This document shows positions 14,384-23,307 of a stretch of 42,624 nt of DNA, piece after piece. How positions within the stretch are numbered: the first letter of the stretch is position 1; each line of letters starts with the position of its first letter. The position numbers and the translations under genes are program-made. This stretch comes from Candidatus Woesearchaeota archaeon (lineage in GTDB: Archaea > Nanobdellota > Nanobdellia > Woesearchaeales > GW2011-AR4), in assembly GCA_016784105.1 (NCBI GenBank), contig JADHVG010000003.1:1-42624 (forward strand). Direction: 5' to 3'. The notes under the pieces were generated by a model. That model had not been told where the DNA came from. It saw only the letters and a program-made list of their open reading frames with translations, and made no database searches.

Positions 14384-15052
14384 TCAATTTCTATCTTTCT
14401 TAACTCGCTTACTTATTTTTTCTTTTACTTTTTTATGTACTTTTTTTGCTAATTTTTTGGTTTCATCTACTGTTCTTTTGTTGAAGACACTCCACCATCC
14501 GATGTATGTTTTCGGATTTTCTAATCTTCCGAACCACTTGTCGAAGTACATCACATGTTCTAGTCTTAATTTTGGAGGTGCTTCTGGTTGTTCATCCGCA
14601 TATCCAATAGTTATGATTCCTTGTACGTTGACATCTTCCGGTAATCCTAGAATTCTTCTTATTTCGTATTCATCAAACGCTCCAACCCAACAGCTTCCTA
14701 GACCGAGGCTTGTAGCCGTTAACATCATTGTTTGGATAGCAGCTCCGCATTGTTGCACGGTATATAATCTTGAGCCTCTAACTCCATAGAATCTTTCTGC
14801 TTTTTTTGGTTCCCCAATGACCACTATATGTACTGGAGCTTGTTCCATCCATTCCTGTTGCATGCATGCCTGGGATATTGCACTTCTCTTACCATCTATT
14901 TTAACTGTGATAAACTTCCAGTTTTGTAGGTTTCCTGCACTTGGAGAGTACTTTCCTGCTTGTAGGATTGTAACAATGTTATCCCAGGGAACTTCTTGAT
15001 CAGTATATTTTCTTATACTCCTCCTCACCCTTATTGCTTCAAAGACGTCCAT
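14384..15052 (-). CDS. Nitroreductase family FMN-dependent oxidoreductase
   Basis: The 222-aa protein is a nitroreductase-fold flavoprotein. It starts with the family motif IRVRRSIRKYTDQEV (FMN phosphate-binding arginines), then ILQAGKYSPSAGNLQNW (residues 30-46), and the C-terminal part LGSCWVGAFDEYEIRRILGLPEDV with IITIGYA that binds the flavin. It would reduce nitro compounds, quinones or similar electron acceptors using NAD(P)H in the cytoplasm; the substrate is unknown. After the fold (about residue 180) there is a basic tail KRTVDETKKLAKKVHKKVK... of 30 or so residues that is lysine-rich and probably helical, unusual for the family. The gene converges on ftsZ; the downstream terminator-like hairpin faces the other strand. 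Confidence 0.88.
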   Translation of the reverse strand: MDVFEAIRVRRSIRKYTDQEVPWDNIVTILQAGKYSPSAGNLQNWKFITVKIDGKRSAISQACMQQEWMEQAPVHIVVIGEPKKAERFYGVRGSRLYTVQQCGAAIQTMMLTATSLGLGSCWVGAFDEYEIRRILGLPEDVNVQGIITIGYADEQPEAPPKLRLEHVMYFDKWFGRLENPKTYIGWWSVFNKRTVDETKKLAKKVHKKVKEKISKRVKKDRN

Positions 15053-15142
15053 ACTCTTCCTTTTGATTAATAATTAATAAATTTATTGTTTTAACTACCA
15101 GAACTAGATACTCAAAAAAAGAAAAATTGTGGATATTCCATC

Positions 15143-15370
15143 TTAATATTTTTTCTTTAGATGAATGTGGTCAAAAGTGCTGAACCCTCTAGAATATTCC
15201 CTAGATAGCAATCCCATGTCAGAATCCCCTACACAATTGCTACACACATCTCTTTTTTTTGACAATTTGGAATGCAGTTCCTCTCCACACCCAATACATT
15301 TCAGATACATTACCTCCACCTCCCTTATAGACAAACCTACTCTCTTACAACCATCAAGCAAGACCAACAT
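15143..15370 (-). CDS. Small zinc-binding (CxxC...CxxC) protein
   Basis: This 75-aa protein has two CxxC knuckles, CIGC and CSNC, separated by about 16 residues in its middle, a zinc-ribbon-like layout. The rest is a basic-hydrophobic N-terminal leader of about 20 residues and a short C-terminal region with HIHLKKKY. An internal ATG (MYLKCIGCG) would give a 55-aa version. I favour the full start because ctatataaatt sits 20-30 nt before the first ATG, matching the leaderless pattern elsewhere. No specific family recognised; a zinc-stabilised nucleic-acid or protein-binding role is possible. It lies between the nitroreductase and hydrolase genes on the same strand. Confidence 0.6.
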   Translation of the reverse strand: MLVLLDGCKRVGLSIREVEVMYLKCIGCGEELHSKLSKKRDVCSNCVGDSDMGLLSREYSRGFSTFDHIHLKKKY

Positions 15371-15409
15371 ATAATTTCTCCCTCTATAATTTATATAGAT
15401 TATAAGGAA

Positions 15410-17782
15410 TTAGTTTTTCAGAACGTCTTTGATGAGGTCATATACCTTCGGATAACGATCAATATCCAACACCTGTGTATGTAATAGGTCTGAGAATCCT
15501 TCGCAGCTTCCATTAACAAAAAAGTTTTCAGTATAATCTAACACTCCATTTTCTTTATTCACGATTCCATCCCCTCCATCGCAACCCTCTCCGATTATGT
15601 TGAAGATTCTTGCATTTTTAGGAATCTTATTAGGATCATTAATTTTTTTTACGAATATACTGTTAGAGGACATATCATTGCATTCCTTTTTCTCTCCAAG
15701 AATCGGACAGTAATTGTTTATCTGTCCGGAAATTCCTTTATTAGGGGTAGCTATCATTATAAGTTTGTTGATGTCTCCATCTCCAAATATTTGCATATAT
15801 GACCTCACAACTAACCCTCCCATGCTGTGTGCTATTACATTTATTTTATCTTTCCCGGTTCTAAACTTGAGAAGATCAACAAGTTCTTTTAATCTTATTG
15901 CGTATGTTTCTATGTTCTCACTTTTTTGTGTTGCCAAAGAATAGCTTTCAATATCATAAAAGCTGATGAGATAATAGCTTCCCTTGACGGAAACAGGTTT
16001 TGAGGATAATCCCCAGTTGCCTTTTTCTATTTCACTATATTCTGATTTAGGTGTTATGGTGCCTGCGCTTACATACCCATCCTCTTGTAATCTTGTTTGA
16101 ATCTTGTTGAACGCATCTAAAGAATAATCTGGACTATTGTCACTGTTGAAAGAATGTCCATGTAAAAATAGGACAGGATACAATGATTCATCATCGCATG
16201 ATTCTTCACTGCAGCACTTATTACAATCCCCAAACACACAACACACTGGGAAGTTTTCACTCAGTTCAATATCTATCATAGAAGTAAAGTTTTTCCCTTC
16301 AACATCTTTTATTTTATCAATATCCTCGGGTGTCAGATTAGAGTAAAAACCACAATAGGTTTGATTAAATTCTAAAGTTTTGTTGTCTATTACTCCAGAA
16401 ACAGTATGCTCTTCACTTAAATTAAATAAAATTTCTAGGGACTGGTTTATTTCGTTTGCAGATTGAAGGTTAGAGATTTCATCCAGGATGTTGTCCTTTA
16501 TCAGGTCTACCTTAGTTTCGTTGATGCGGGTTATATTTTCATAATTTGCTAGGAGATTGTTCAAGGACGAACATGCATCTTTCACGTCTTGTGATTCTGC
16601 GTTCACTGATCTTAGGATTGTTTCAGCAAAGTTTGCTCTGTCAAGACACATTCCCAGCATGCATAATTTGTCTCTTTCAAGCACGTTATAGTATGTCCCT
16701 TCCAAATAAAGTTTTTTGATCAGTTTTTTAGATTCTAGTTTTAATTCTTCAAATTTTATTTTTAAGATTTCGGCATCAGACGTTAAGATGCTATAGTTGT
16801 CAAAGGAATTTTTTGTTATGGTTTCGGATAGATTTTTCAGGTCCTCAAGAAGGTAGTTGTAATTTTCATAAAGATAAGAATTTTCTAGGAGGGAACTTGT
16901 TGAATTATCTAATCTCAAGCCATTAACATCTTCTATTATTGAATTATGTTTGTCTAAAATTATTCCCCCATCAATTTCAAATGCGAGGATATCTTCCTTT
17001 AGTTCCGAGATCCGTTTATCATAACTTTTGTTGAAAAGCTCTTCCAGCAGGAAATAATTTTCTTCTGACCATACTCTTTCCAAACCTTCAAGCTCAATTA
17101 TTATGTTGTTGTAATCTTGATTTATGTTTTCCTTTCTTACAACAAAATCTTTTAGGTTGATATCAAAACTCAACTTGAAGAATCTGCTGTTCAGTTTCTG
17201 CACATCAACATCTAAGATTTCTAGTTCTTTTATCAGATTGGTAATATTCTTCCTGAGTGTTTCTTTCAATAATTTTTCTGATTCTGAAATGTCATAATTG
17301 AGAGTTATGAAAGAAGATCTTTCCCTTATGTCTTCGTTACTCGGGCAAAAGAATTCCCTCATATTGTTGCATTTTATTTTGAAAGAGTAAAGTTTCTGGC
17401 CAGCTCCAACTCTATCAGCTTCCAAGGAAAATGTTTTTTCAAATTTGTTTTCTTCAAGGTTGCTTGTAAAAGTTCCTTCATCTAATGTTTCTCCTACCGA
17501 AAGGTCTTTGAATTCATAAGTGCAAAAAGCGTTGCAAAATAGACTGTTTTCAACTTCTGCCGATATAGAAACATCCTGTGTATCTCCGTAATGGATTGAG
17601 AATGATCTATCTTTTGGTTCTAAGTTTAAGACAAGATCATCCCCCACAAAAAAACTGAAATTCAGCCAGGCTTTATAAGAAGAAAAAGAAAATACCAGAA
17701 TCACAATAACAACCATTGAAATTATCAATTTCCTGTTTTTTTTGATTGTTTTTTCCAGATCAGTATTGTTTTTCTTTAACAT
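15410..17782 (-). CDS. Membrane-anchored alpha/beta-hydrolase (lipase-like), surface exposed
   Basis: This 790-aa protein has a single N-terminal TM helix (residues about 17-38, after a basic KKNRK start), so the rest probably lies outside the cell. Residues about 40-150 look beta-rich with paired cysteines, residues 160-500 are long helical coiled-coil-like segments, and the C-terminal third is an alpha/beta-hydrolase: LYPVLFLHGHSF is the oxyanion strand, AHSMGG carries the nucleophile Ser653, GDGI offers Asp738 and LLHTQVL offers His768, a complete triad in order. The layout resembles triacylglycerol lipase or PGAP1-like serine hydrolases. Many Asn-x-Ser/Thr sites fit an exposed protein. 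The substrate is unknown. A cysteine cluster near residues 530-550 (CCVFGDCNKCC) precedes the catalytic domain. The gene diverges from the DNA ligase. Confidence 0.78.
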   Translation of the reverse strand: MLKKNNTDLEKTIKKNRKLIISMVVIVILVFSFSSYKAWLNFSFFVGDDLVLNLEPKDRSFSIHYGDTQDVSISAEVENSLFCNAFCTYEFKDLSVGETLDEGTFTSNLEENKFEKTFSLEADRVGAGQKLYSFKIKCNNMREFFCPSNEDIRERSSFITLNYDISESEKLLKETLRKNITNLIKELEILDVDVQKLNSRFFKLSFDINLKDFVVRKENINQDYNNIIIELEGLERVWSEENYFLLEELFNKSYDKRISELKEDILAFEIDGGIILDKHNSIIEDVNGLRLDNSTSSLLENSYLYENYNYLLEDLKNLSETITKNSFDNYSILTSDAEILKIKFEELKLESKKLIKKLYLEGTYYNVLERDKLCMLGMCLDRANFAETILRSVNAESQDVKDACSSLNNLLANYENITRINETKVDLIKDNILDEISNLQSANEINQSLEILFNLSEEHTVSGVIDNKTLEFNQTYCGFYSNLTPEDIDKIKDVEGKNFTSMIDIELSENFPVCCVFGDCNKCCSEESCDDESLYPVLFLHGHSFNSDNSPDYSLDAFNKIQTRLQEDGYVSAGTITPKSEYSEIEKGNWGLSSKPVSVKGSYYLISFYDIESYSLATQKSENIETYAIRLKELVDLLKFRTGKDKINVIAHSMGGLVVRSYMQIFGDGDINKLIMIATPNKGISGQINNYCPILGEKKECNDMSSNSIFVKKINDPNKIPKNARIFNIIGEGCDGGDGIVNKENGVLDYTENFFVNGSCEGFSDLLHTQVLDIDRYPKVYDLIKDVLKN

Positions 17783-17832
17783 TGAGAGAATGCTACTTTA
17801 AACACTTTAAAATCTTTCCTCCAGCGACACTT

Positions 17833-17841
17833 TTTTATACT
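17833..17841 (+). promoter_or_regulatory. TATA box for the DNA ligase gene
   Basis: ttttatact about 20-28 nt before the ligase ATG at 17862 fits a leaderless promoter in the divergent gap. Confidence 0.45.
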
Positions 17842-17861
17842 ATCTGAGATTAATTTTTGTA

Positions 17862-19613
17862 ATGAAATACTCGGAACTTGTTGAAGTTTATGAACAACTT
17901 GATGGTACAACAAAAAGGTTGCACTATACTCACATAATTTCTGAGTTTCTTAAAACGATAAATGAAGGTGATTTAAGCAGTGTTGTTTTGTTGTTGGAAG
18001 GAAGAATTTTTTCCAGACAAGATGATTCAGAAATAGGTATTGCTTCTAAGATTCTTGTTAAGGCTATTTCTATTGCTTCTGGAATCCAAAAAGAAAAAAT
18101 AAATGAGGACTGGAAAGGTTCTGGAGATTTAGGAACAACTGCTTATAATCTGATAAAGAAAAAAAAGCAGGTTACTTTGGCTTCTCAAGACCTAACAATC
18201 GAGAAGGTTCTGAAAAATTTAAGGGAGCTTGCGATTATGGAAGGGAGTGGTTCAGTGGACAGGAAGATTTCTTTGATAGCTGAACTTCTTACGTCCGCAA
18301 CCCCTGCCGAAGCAAAATACATAGCAAGAACGATATTGGATGATATGCGCATTGGAGTTGGAGAAGGCACTATCCGGGATTCTATAGTGTGGGCTTTTTT
18401 TGGAGAAAAACTTAAGGTGCAATATGTGAAGGAAGAACACAAGGTAGAGATTGAAGACCGGGAACTTTACAACAAGTATGTTGGTGCTGTTCAGGGAGCT
18501 TATGATGTAACAAATGATTTTGTTCCTGTTGCAAAAGCAGCTAAAAAAGGGCTTGAAGCATTACAAAAAGTGGAGATGGAAATTGGAAATCCCATTAAGG
18601 TGATGCTTGCTCTTAAAGCTAAAAACATTGAAGAAGCTTTTGAGCGTTGTGGTAAACCAGCAGAGTTTGAGTATAAGTATGATGGTATGCGCATGCAGAT
18701 ACATAAGGATGGGGGAAAAGTAAAAATTTTCACAAGAAGGCTGGAGAATATAACCCAACAATTTCCGGAAGTTGTGGAGTATGTAAAATCACATATTCGT
18801 GAAGATAAAGTAATTCTTGATTCTGAAGCTGTGGGTTATGATAAAAAAGCAGGCAGATATTTACCTTTCCAGAATATTTCTCAGAGAATCAAGAGAAAAC
18901 ATGGAATAGAAGATTTGTCAAAAAAGTTTCCTGTGGAGGTTAATGTTTTTGATGTAATAAACTATCGAGGTAAAACCACAACCAAGCTTCCTTTTAAGGA
19001 TAGGAAAGAAATTTTGAAAAAGATAATTGATGAAAAGGAAAAAAAGATAGTTCTAGCAAAAAGCATCACTACTTCGGATGAGCAAGCAGTTTCTGATTTT
19101 TACAGAGCAGCTTTAGATTCTGGTAATGAAGGGCTTATGGCTAAAAAGCTTGATGCTCCTTACAAGCCTGGAGGCAGGGTTGGGTACATGGTAAAATTGA
19201 AGCCAACGAAAGAAAATTTGGATTTAATGATTGTAGCTGCCGAGTGGGGAGATGGTAAACGTTCGGAGTGGATTACCAGTTATACTCTTGCTTGCATTGA
19301 TGAAAATAATAATTTGTTGGAAGTTGGCAAGGCCAGCACCGGATTAAAAGAAAAAAATGAAGAAGGATTAAGTTTTGATGACCTTACCAAGCTGTTGAAG
19401 CCTTTAGTAACTAAGGAATCTGGAAAAGGATTACTGGTAAAACCTAAGATAGTTTTGGAGATTGGTTATGAAGAATTGCAAAAATCTCCAACTTATACTT
19501 CTGGTTATGCTTTACGTTTTCCAAGAGTTATTAAGTTGAGGGAAGATCTTGGGAAGAATGATATTGCAACTCTTGAAATGATAGAATCTGCTTACGGTGA
19601 GCAGAAGAAGTAA
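17862..19613 (+). CDS. lig: ATP-dependent DNA ligase
   Basis: The 583-aa protein is an archaeal ATP-dependent DNA ligase that seals nicks during replication and repair. The N-terminal DNA-binding domain covers about residues 1-240 and contains the TPAEAKYIARTILDDMRIGVGEGT segment. The adenylation core has the motif EYKYDGMRMQIH, in which Lys272 becomes adenylated, followed by motif III (KIFTRRLENIT), motif IIIa (NVFDVINY), motif IV (NEGLMAKKLDAPYKPGG, EG) and motif V (YMVKLKPT, K). The OB-fold domain follows and ends in a typical basic C-terminus. Length fits archaeal ligases of about 560-600 aa. The next gene (mscS) starts 42 nt later with its own TATA-like box, so they need not form an operon. 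Confidence 0.96.
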   Translation: MKYSELVEVYEQLDGTTKRLHYTHIISEFLKTINEGDLSSVVLLLEGRIFSRQDDSEIGIASKILVKAISIASGIQKEKINEDWKGSGDLGTTAYNLIKKKKQVTLASQDLTIEKVLKNLRELAIMEGSGSVDRKISLIAELLTSATPAEAKYIARTILDDMRIGVGEGTIRDSIVWAFFGEKLKVQYVKEEHKVEIEDRELYNKYVGAVQGAYDVTNDFVPVAKAAKKGLEALQKVEMEIGNPIKVMLALKAKNIEEAFERCGKPAEFEYKYDGMRMQIHKDGGKVKIFTRRLENITQQFPEVVEYVKSHIREDKVILDSEAVGYDKKAGRYLPFQNISQRIKRKHGIEDLSKKFPVEVNVFDVINYRGKTTTKLPFKDRKEILKKIIDEKEKKIVLAKSITTSDEQAVSDFYRAALDSGNEGLMAKKLDAPYKPGGRVGYMVKLKPTKENLDLMIVAAEWGDGKRSEWITSYTLACIDENNNLLEVGKASTGLKEKNEEGLSFDDLTKLLKPLVTKESGKGLLVKPKIVLEIGYEELQKSPTYTSGYALRFPRVIKLREDLGKNDIATLEMIESAYGEQKK

Positions 19614-19654
19614 TAACCATAATCTTTATATAATGAAAATCACTGCGAGATAAT

Positions 19655-20494
19655 ATGGCATCTTTCCTTCAGAACATATACGGGATTGTATTGGATAAGG
19701 TTAACTCTTATCTCCCTAAAATAGCAACTACTTTAGTTGTAATCATTGTAGGTTATATTTGTATTAAGTTGATTATCAAGGCTATTGAGAAGTTCTTCCA
19801 TAAATTTGAATTTGAACGTGGTGTGGAAACTTTCATAGAGAATGGGGTTAAGGTTATTCTTTGGTTGATTTTGATTATCATAGTTCTAGCAAATCTGGGA
19901 GTTAATGTGTCTGGGTTGGTAGCTGGATTAGGAATCATGGGTTTTGTTGTTGGTTTTGCACTAAAGGACACTTTGGGTAATCTTGCTTCCGGAGTCTTCA
20001 TACTTTTCTATAAACCTTTCAAGGTGCATGATTGGGTTGAAGTGGGTGGCATAACTGGAGAAGTTGTCAAGGTAGGGATTGCTGCTTGTGAACTGAAAGC
20101 TGGTAATCAAAACAAGATAACCATTCCGAATAACAAGATTTGGGGAGATGTTATAGTAAATTTTTCTGGTAATAAGATAAGAAAAAATTATGATATGATG
20201 GTAGGTATAAGTTATAGTTCAAACATGGACCAAGCGATAAAGATCATTAAAGACATCCTGAAAAAAGACGATCGTGTTCTAAAAGAACCTGAACCTCAGG
20301 TTGTTGTGCATAATTTGGGAGATAGTTCCGTAAATATAACTGTAAGACCTACAACCAGCAAGGATGATTATTGGTCAGTTCATTTTGATACAATCAAGAA
20401 GATCAAGGAAGAATTCGATAAGAATAAGATAGAAATTCCGTTCCCACAACAAGATGTCCATATTAGGGAAATGCCTAAAGAAAAGAACAAATAA
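19655..20494 (+). CDS. MscS-family mechanosensitive ion channel
   Basis: The 279-aa protein is a small-conductance mechanosensitive channel that opens under membrane tension to release solutes. Three hydrophobic helices are visible (about residues 19-41, 65-85 and 88-115). The pore helix reads GLVAGLGIMGFVVGFALKD, with alternating small residues and glycines, and the beta-domain starts with the signature TLGNLASGVFILFYKPFKVHDWVE. The C-terminal soluble domain (about residues 130-275) carries typical ITIPNNK and VNFSG motifs. ATG at 19655 has a TATA-like ctttatataatg about 20-30 nt upstream. It sits between the DNA ligase and a conserved small protein. Confidence 0.92.
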   Translation: MASFLQNIYGIVLDKVNSYLPKIATTLVVIIVGYICIKLIIKAIEKFFHKFEFERGVETFIENGVKVILWLILIIIVLANLGVNVSGLVAGLGIMGFVVGFALKDTLGNLASGVFILFYKPFKVHDWVEVGGITGEVVKVGIAACELKAGNQNKITIPNNKIWGDVIVNFSGNKIRKNYDMMVGISYSSNMDQAIKIIKDILKKDDRVLKEPEPQVVVHNLGDSSVNITVRPTTSKDDYWSVHFDTIKKIKEEFDKNKIEIPFPQQDVHIREMPKEKNK

Positions 20495-20540
20495 TCAAAA
20501 AACAAAGTTTTAAATATCTCTTTCAAAATCAAAATATAAA

Positions 20541-20960
20541 ATGACGGTAGTATCATTCAACTTCACAAAAATAAGGGCTGAGAAGAAGGAAGCAGCTAAA
20601 GGTAAGGTCAGTATTGACAATAATGTTTCTATTATCAATGTTGAGGAAAAAGACCTTGCTATCGGAGCTAGTAAGCAAAAGGCTCTTTCTTTCACGTTTG
20701 AGTTTACTTGCAAGTACACTCCTAGTATGGGAAGTATTAATCTAACTGGTAATGTTCTTTATTTGGAGGAGTCTAAGAAGTCTAAGGAAATAATGGATGA
20801 CTGGAAGAAAAACAAGAAGCTTCCTAAAGATATGATGGCAAAAATAATCACTGTTGTTCTTAATAAATCAAACGTACAGGCATTGATACTAAGTAATGAA
20901 GTTAATTTGCCTTCTCCAGTGCCATTGCCAAAGGTTCAAGTTGAGAACCAAAAAGCCTGA
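20541..20960 (+). CDS. Conserved archaeal protein, possible SecB-like fold
   Basis: A 139-aa soluble protein without an obvious motif for catalysis. The pattern of alternating beta strands (FNFTKIRAEKK, FTFEFTCKYTPSMGSINLTG, NVLYLEE), a helix-rich middle (SKEIMDDWKKNKKLPKDMM) and an ending LPSPVPLPKV resembles a conserved small family I have seen in archaea whose fold may be related to SecB export chaperones; this is a guess and no function is claimed. It has its own TATA-like gttttaaata about 25-34 nt upstream and lies just ahead of cdc48, also with its own TATA box. Confidence 0.45.
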   Translation: MTVVSFNFTKIRAEKKEAAKGKVSIDNNVSIINVEEKDLAIGASKQKALSFTFEFTCKYTPSMGSINLTGNVLYLEESKKSKEIMDDWKKNKKLPKDMMAKIITVVLNKSNVQALILSNEVNLPSPVPLPKVQVENQKA

Positions 20961-20990
20961 TTCTTTTTTTAACTACTCTCAAACAAAAAC

Positions 20991-21000
20991 TTTATATAAA
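20991..21000 (+). promoter_or_regulatory. TATA box for cdc48
   Basis: tttatataaa lies 28-38 nt before the cdc48 ATG at 21029, a strong archaeal TATA box. Confidence 0.55.
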
Positions 21001-21028
21001 CTCATAATTTCAGGTTCTTGTTAAAACG

Positions 21029-23305
21029 ATGAAAGAAAAAGTTCTAAAGCTAAAGGTTGCGGAAGCGATTCAAGATGATGTTAATAAGGGGATAGTTCGT
21101 GTAGATAATTCTTTTCTTAATGAAATTGGGGTAAGGCCTGGAGACATAATTGAGTTAGAAGGTGACCGTAAAACTGTTGCTATTGCAGATCGTGCTTATC
21201 CTGGAGATATTGGTCTGAACATTGTGCGTATGGATGGTATCATAAGGAAAAATTCCAAAACGGGGATTGGAGAGATGGTTCAAGTCAAGAAAGCAGATGT
21301 CAAGGAAGCAAAAAAAGTCACGATTGCCCCTGCAAGAAAAGGGATGGTAATTCGTGCATCCCCAGAAATATTTAAACAAGGCCTTTTGGGAAGAGCTTTG
21401 GGAAAAGGAGACATAGTTTCACTTGGAGGTTCAAAGCGAAGACGTTCTACAATGTCAGAATCTCCGTTTTTTGAGGACGTTTTTAATATTCTTGATGAGA
21501 GTATGATGGGTTTTGGTTTTTCAGATATTAAGTTCATAGTTGTGGATACTAATCCTAAGCAGAGTGTGATAATATCGGAACATACTGAAATTATTTTCAA
21601 CCCAGAAGCGGTTGAGGTCAAAGAAGAGATGGTTCCTGAAGTCTCTTATGAGGATATTGGTGGATTAGAAGATGAAGTTAAGAAAGTTAGGGAGATGGTT
21701 GAGCTTCCATTAAAACATCCTGAAATCTTTGAACGTTTAGGTATAGAAGCTCCGAAAGGTGTTTTACTGCACGGTCCTCCTGGCACTGGAAAGACGTTGT
21801 TGGCAAAGGCAGTTGCCAATGAAACAAATTCTCATTTTATTCTTATTAATGGTCCTGAAATTATGAGCAAGTATTATGGTCAGTCAGAAGAAAACTTGAG
21901 GAAAAAATTTGAGGATGCAGAGAAAAATGCTCCTTCCATAATTTTTATAGATGAGATTGATGCTATCGCATCGAAGCGTGAAGAGACTAAAGGAGAAGTT
22001 GAGAGAAGAGTTGTAGCTCAAATGCTTGCTTTGATGGATGGTTTGCAAAGCAGAGGCAAAGTAGTTGTTATTGCTGCAACAAATGTGCCTAATATCCTGG
22101 ATCCTGCTCTTAGAAGACCTGGACGTTTTGATAGGGAAATAGAAATTGGTGTTCCTGGAAAACCAGGCAGATTAAATATTTTAAAGATTCATACAAGAAA
22201 CATGCCTCTGGCCAAAAACGTAAATTTGAAGGAACTCGCAGACATAACTCATGGTTTTGTTGGAGCGGATCTTGCTTCACTTGCAAAGGAAGCTGCTATG
22301 ATTATTTTAAGAAGAATTCTTCCTGAATTAAGGCTGGAGGAAGATCAACCAATTCCTAAGGAAGTTTTGGAAAAATTAAGATTGACTCAAAAAGATTTCA
22401 AGGATGCACTTAAGGTAGTTAGACCTTCTGCCTTAAGAGAGGTTTTAGTTGAAATCCCTAATGTGAAGTGGGAGCATGTTGGTGGATTAGATGATATGAA
22501 ACAGGAGCTTAAAGAAGCTGTTGAGTGGCCCTTAAATCATCCGGAATCTTTTGCAAGATTAGGAGTAAAACCTCCAAAAGGCATATTGATGTATGGTGCT
22601 CCTGGCACTGGAAAGACTTTGCTGGCAAAAGCTGTCGCAAATGAATCACAAGCGAATTTTATTCTTGTTAAAGGACCAGAATTATTATCTAAATGGGTTG
22701 GTGAATCTGAGAAAGCTGTTAGGGAAGTTTTCAAGAAAGCTAGGCAAGTAAGTCCTACAATAATTTTCTTTGATGAGATTGATTCTTTGGCTCCTAGACG
22801 GAGCATGGGTTCAGAGAATAATGTAGCTGAACGTGTTGTAAATCAATTATTAACAGAAATTGATGGTCTTGAGGAAATGCATGATGTTGTTATTATCGCT
22901 GCAACTAACAGGCCAGATATTGTTGATACTGCTTTGTTAAGACCTGGAAGATTTGATAGGATTATTCTTACTCCTCCTCCTGATGAGTTTTCAAGAGTTG
23001 AAATTTTTAAGGTTCATACTAAGGGGATGCCCCTTAAATCAGTAAAGTTGGAAGAGCTTGCAAAAAAAACCGAAGGTTATGCTGGAGCGGACATAGAAGG
23101 TGTGTGCAGAGAAGCTGCTATATTTGCATTAAGAGAGAACATGGATGCAAAACATATTGGTATGAAACATTTTGAAAAAGCTTTGGAGAAAGTACCTCCT
23201 TCTGTAACTAAGGAAATTGAACAAGCCTATGAATCTTTAAAGAACCAGTTTAGCTCTGCTCGCGCAAAACAGATGCAGGAAGAAAGACCAGTTTATTTAG
23301 GTTGA
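21029..23305 (+). CDS. cdc48: AAA+ ATPase Cdc48/VCP (VAT)
   Basis: The 758-aa protein is an archaeal Cdc48/VAT unfoldase. Its N-domain (about 1-190) starts with a double-psi-barrel type segment ([18 protein letters not shown]) for substrates and adaptors. The first AAA domain has Walker A GPPGTGKT at residues 249-256 and Walker [16 protein letters not shown]; the second has Walker A GAPGTGKT at 523-530 and Walker [15 protein letters not shown], with arginine-finger segments RRPGRFDR and LRPGRFDR. It pulls proteins from complexes or toward proteolysis. The D2 Walker A has Ala where the common consensus has Pro, a small change that need not matter. The C-terminus is short (EERPVYLG). The downstream membrane protein gene starts 2 nt after its stop, so they are probably one operon. 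Confidence 0.97.
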   Translation: MKEKVLKLKVAEAIQDDVNKGIVRVDNSFLNEIGVRPGDIIELEGDRKTVAIADRAYPGDIGLNIVRMDGIIRKNSKTGIGEMVQVKKADVKEAKKVTIAPARKGMVIRASPEIFKQGLLGRALGKGDIVSLGGSKRRRSTMSESPFFEDVFNILDESMMGFGFSDIKFIVVDTNPKQSVIISEHTEIIFNPEAVEVKEEMVPEVSYEDIGGLEDEVKKVREMVELPLKHPEIFERLGIEAPKGVLLHGPPGTGKTLLAKAVANETNSHFILINGPEIMSKYYGQSEENLRKKFEDAEKNAPSIIFIDEIDAIASKREETKGEVERRVVAQMLALMDGLQSRGKVVVIAATNVPNILDPALRRPGRFDREIEIGVPGKPGRLNILKIHTRNMPLAKNVNLKELADITHGFVGADLASLAKEAAMIILRRILPELRLEEDQPIPKEVLEKLRLTQKDFKDALKVVRPSALREVLVEIPNVKWEHVGGLDDMKQELKEAVEWPLNHPESFARLGVKPPKGILMYGAPGTGKTLLAKAVANESQANFILVKGPELLSKWVGESEKAVREVFKKARQVSPTIIFFDEIDSLAPRRSMGSENNVAERVVNQLLTEIDGLEEMHDVVIIAATNRPDIVDTALLRPGRFDRIILTPPPDEFSRVEIFKVHTKGMPLKSVKLEELAKKTEGYAGADIEGVCREAAIFALRENMDAKHIGMKHFEKALEKVPPSVTKEIEQAYESLKNQFSSARAKQMQEERPVYLG

Positions 23306-23307
23306 TA

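Noticed and set aside
22595-22620. Inactive second AAA domain of Cdc48 because of GAPGTGKT
   Set aside because: Gly-Lys-Thr and Walker B are intact, so replacement of Pro by Ala is not enough to call it inactive.
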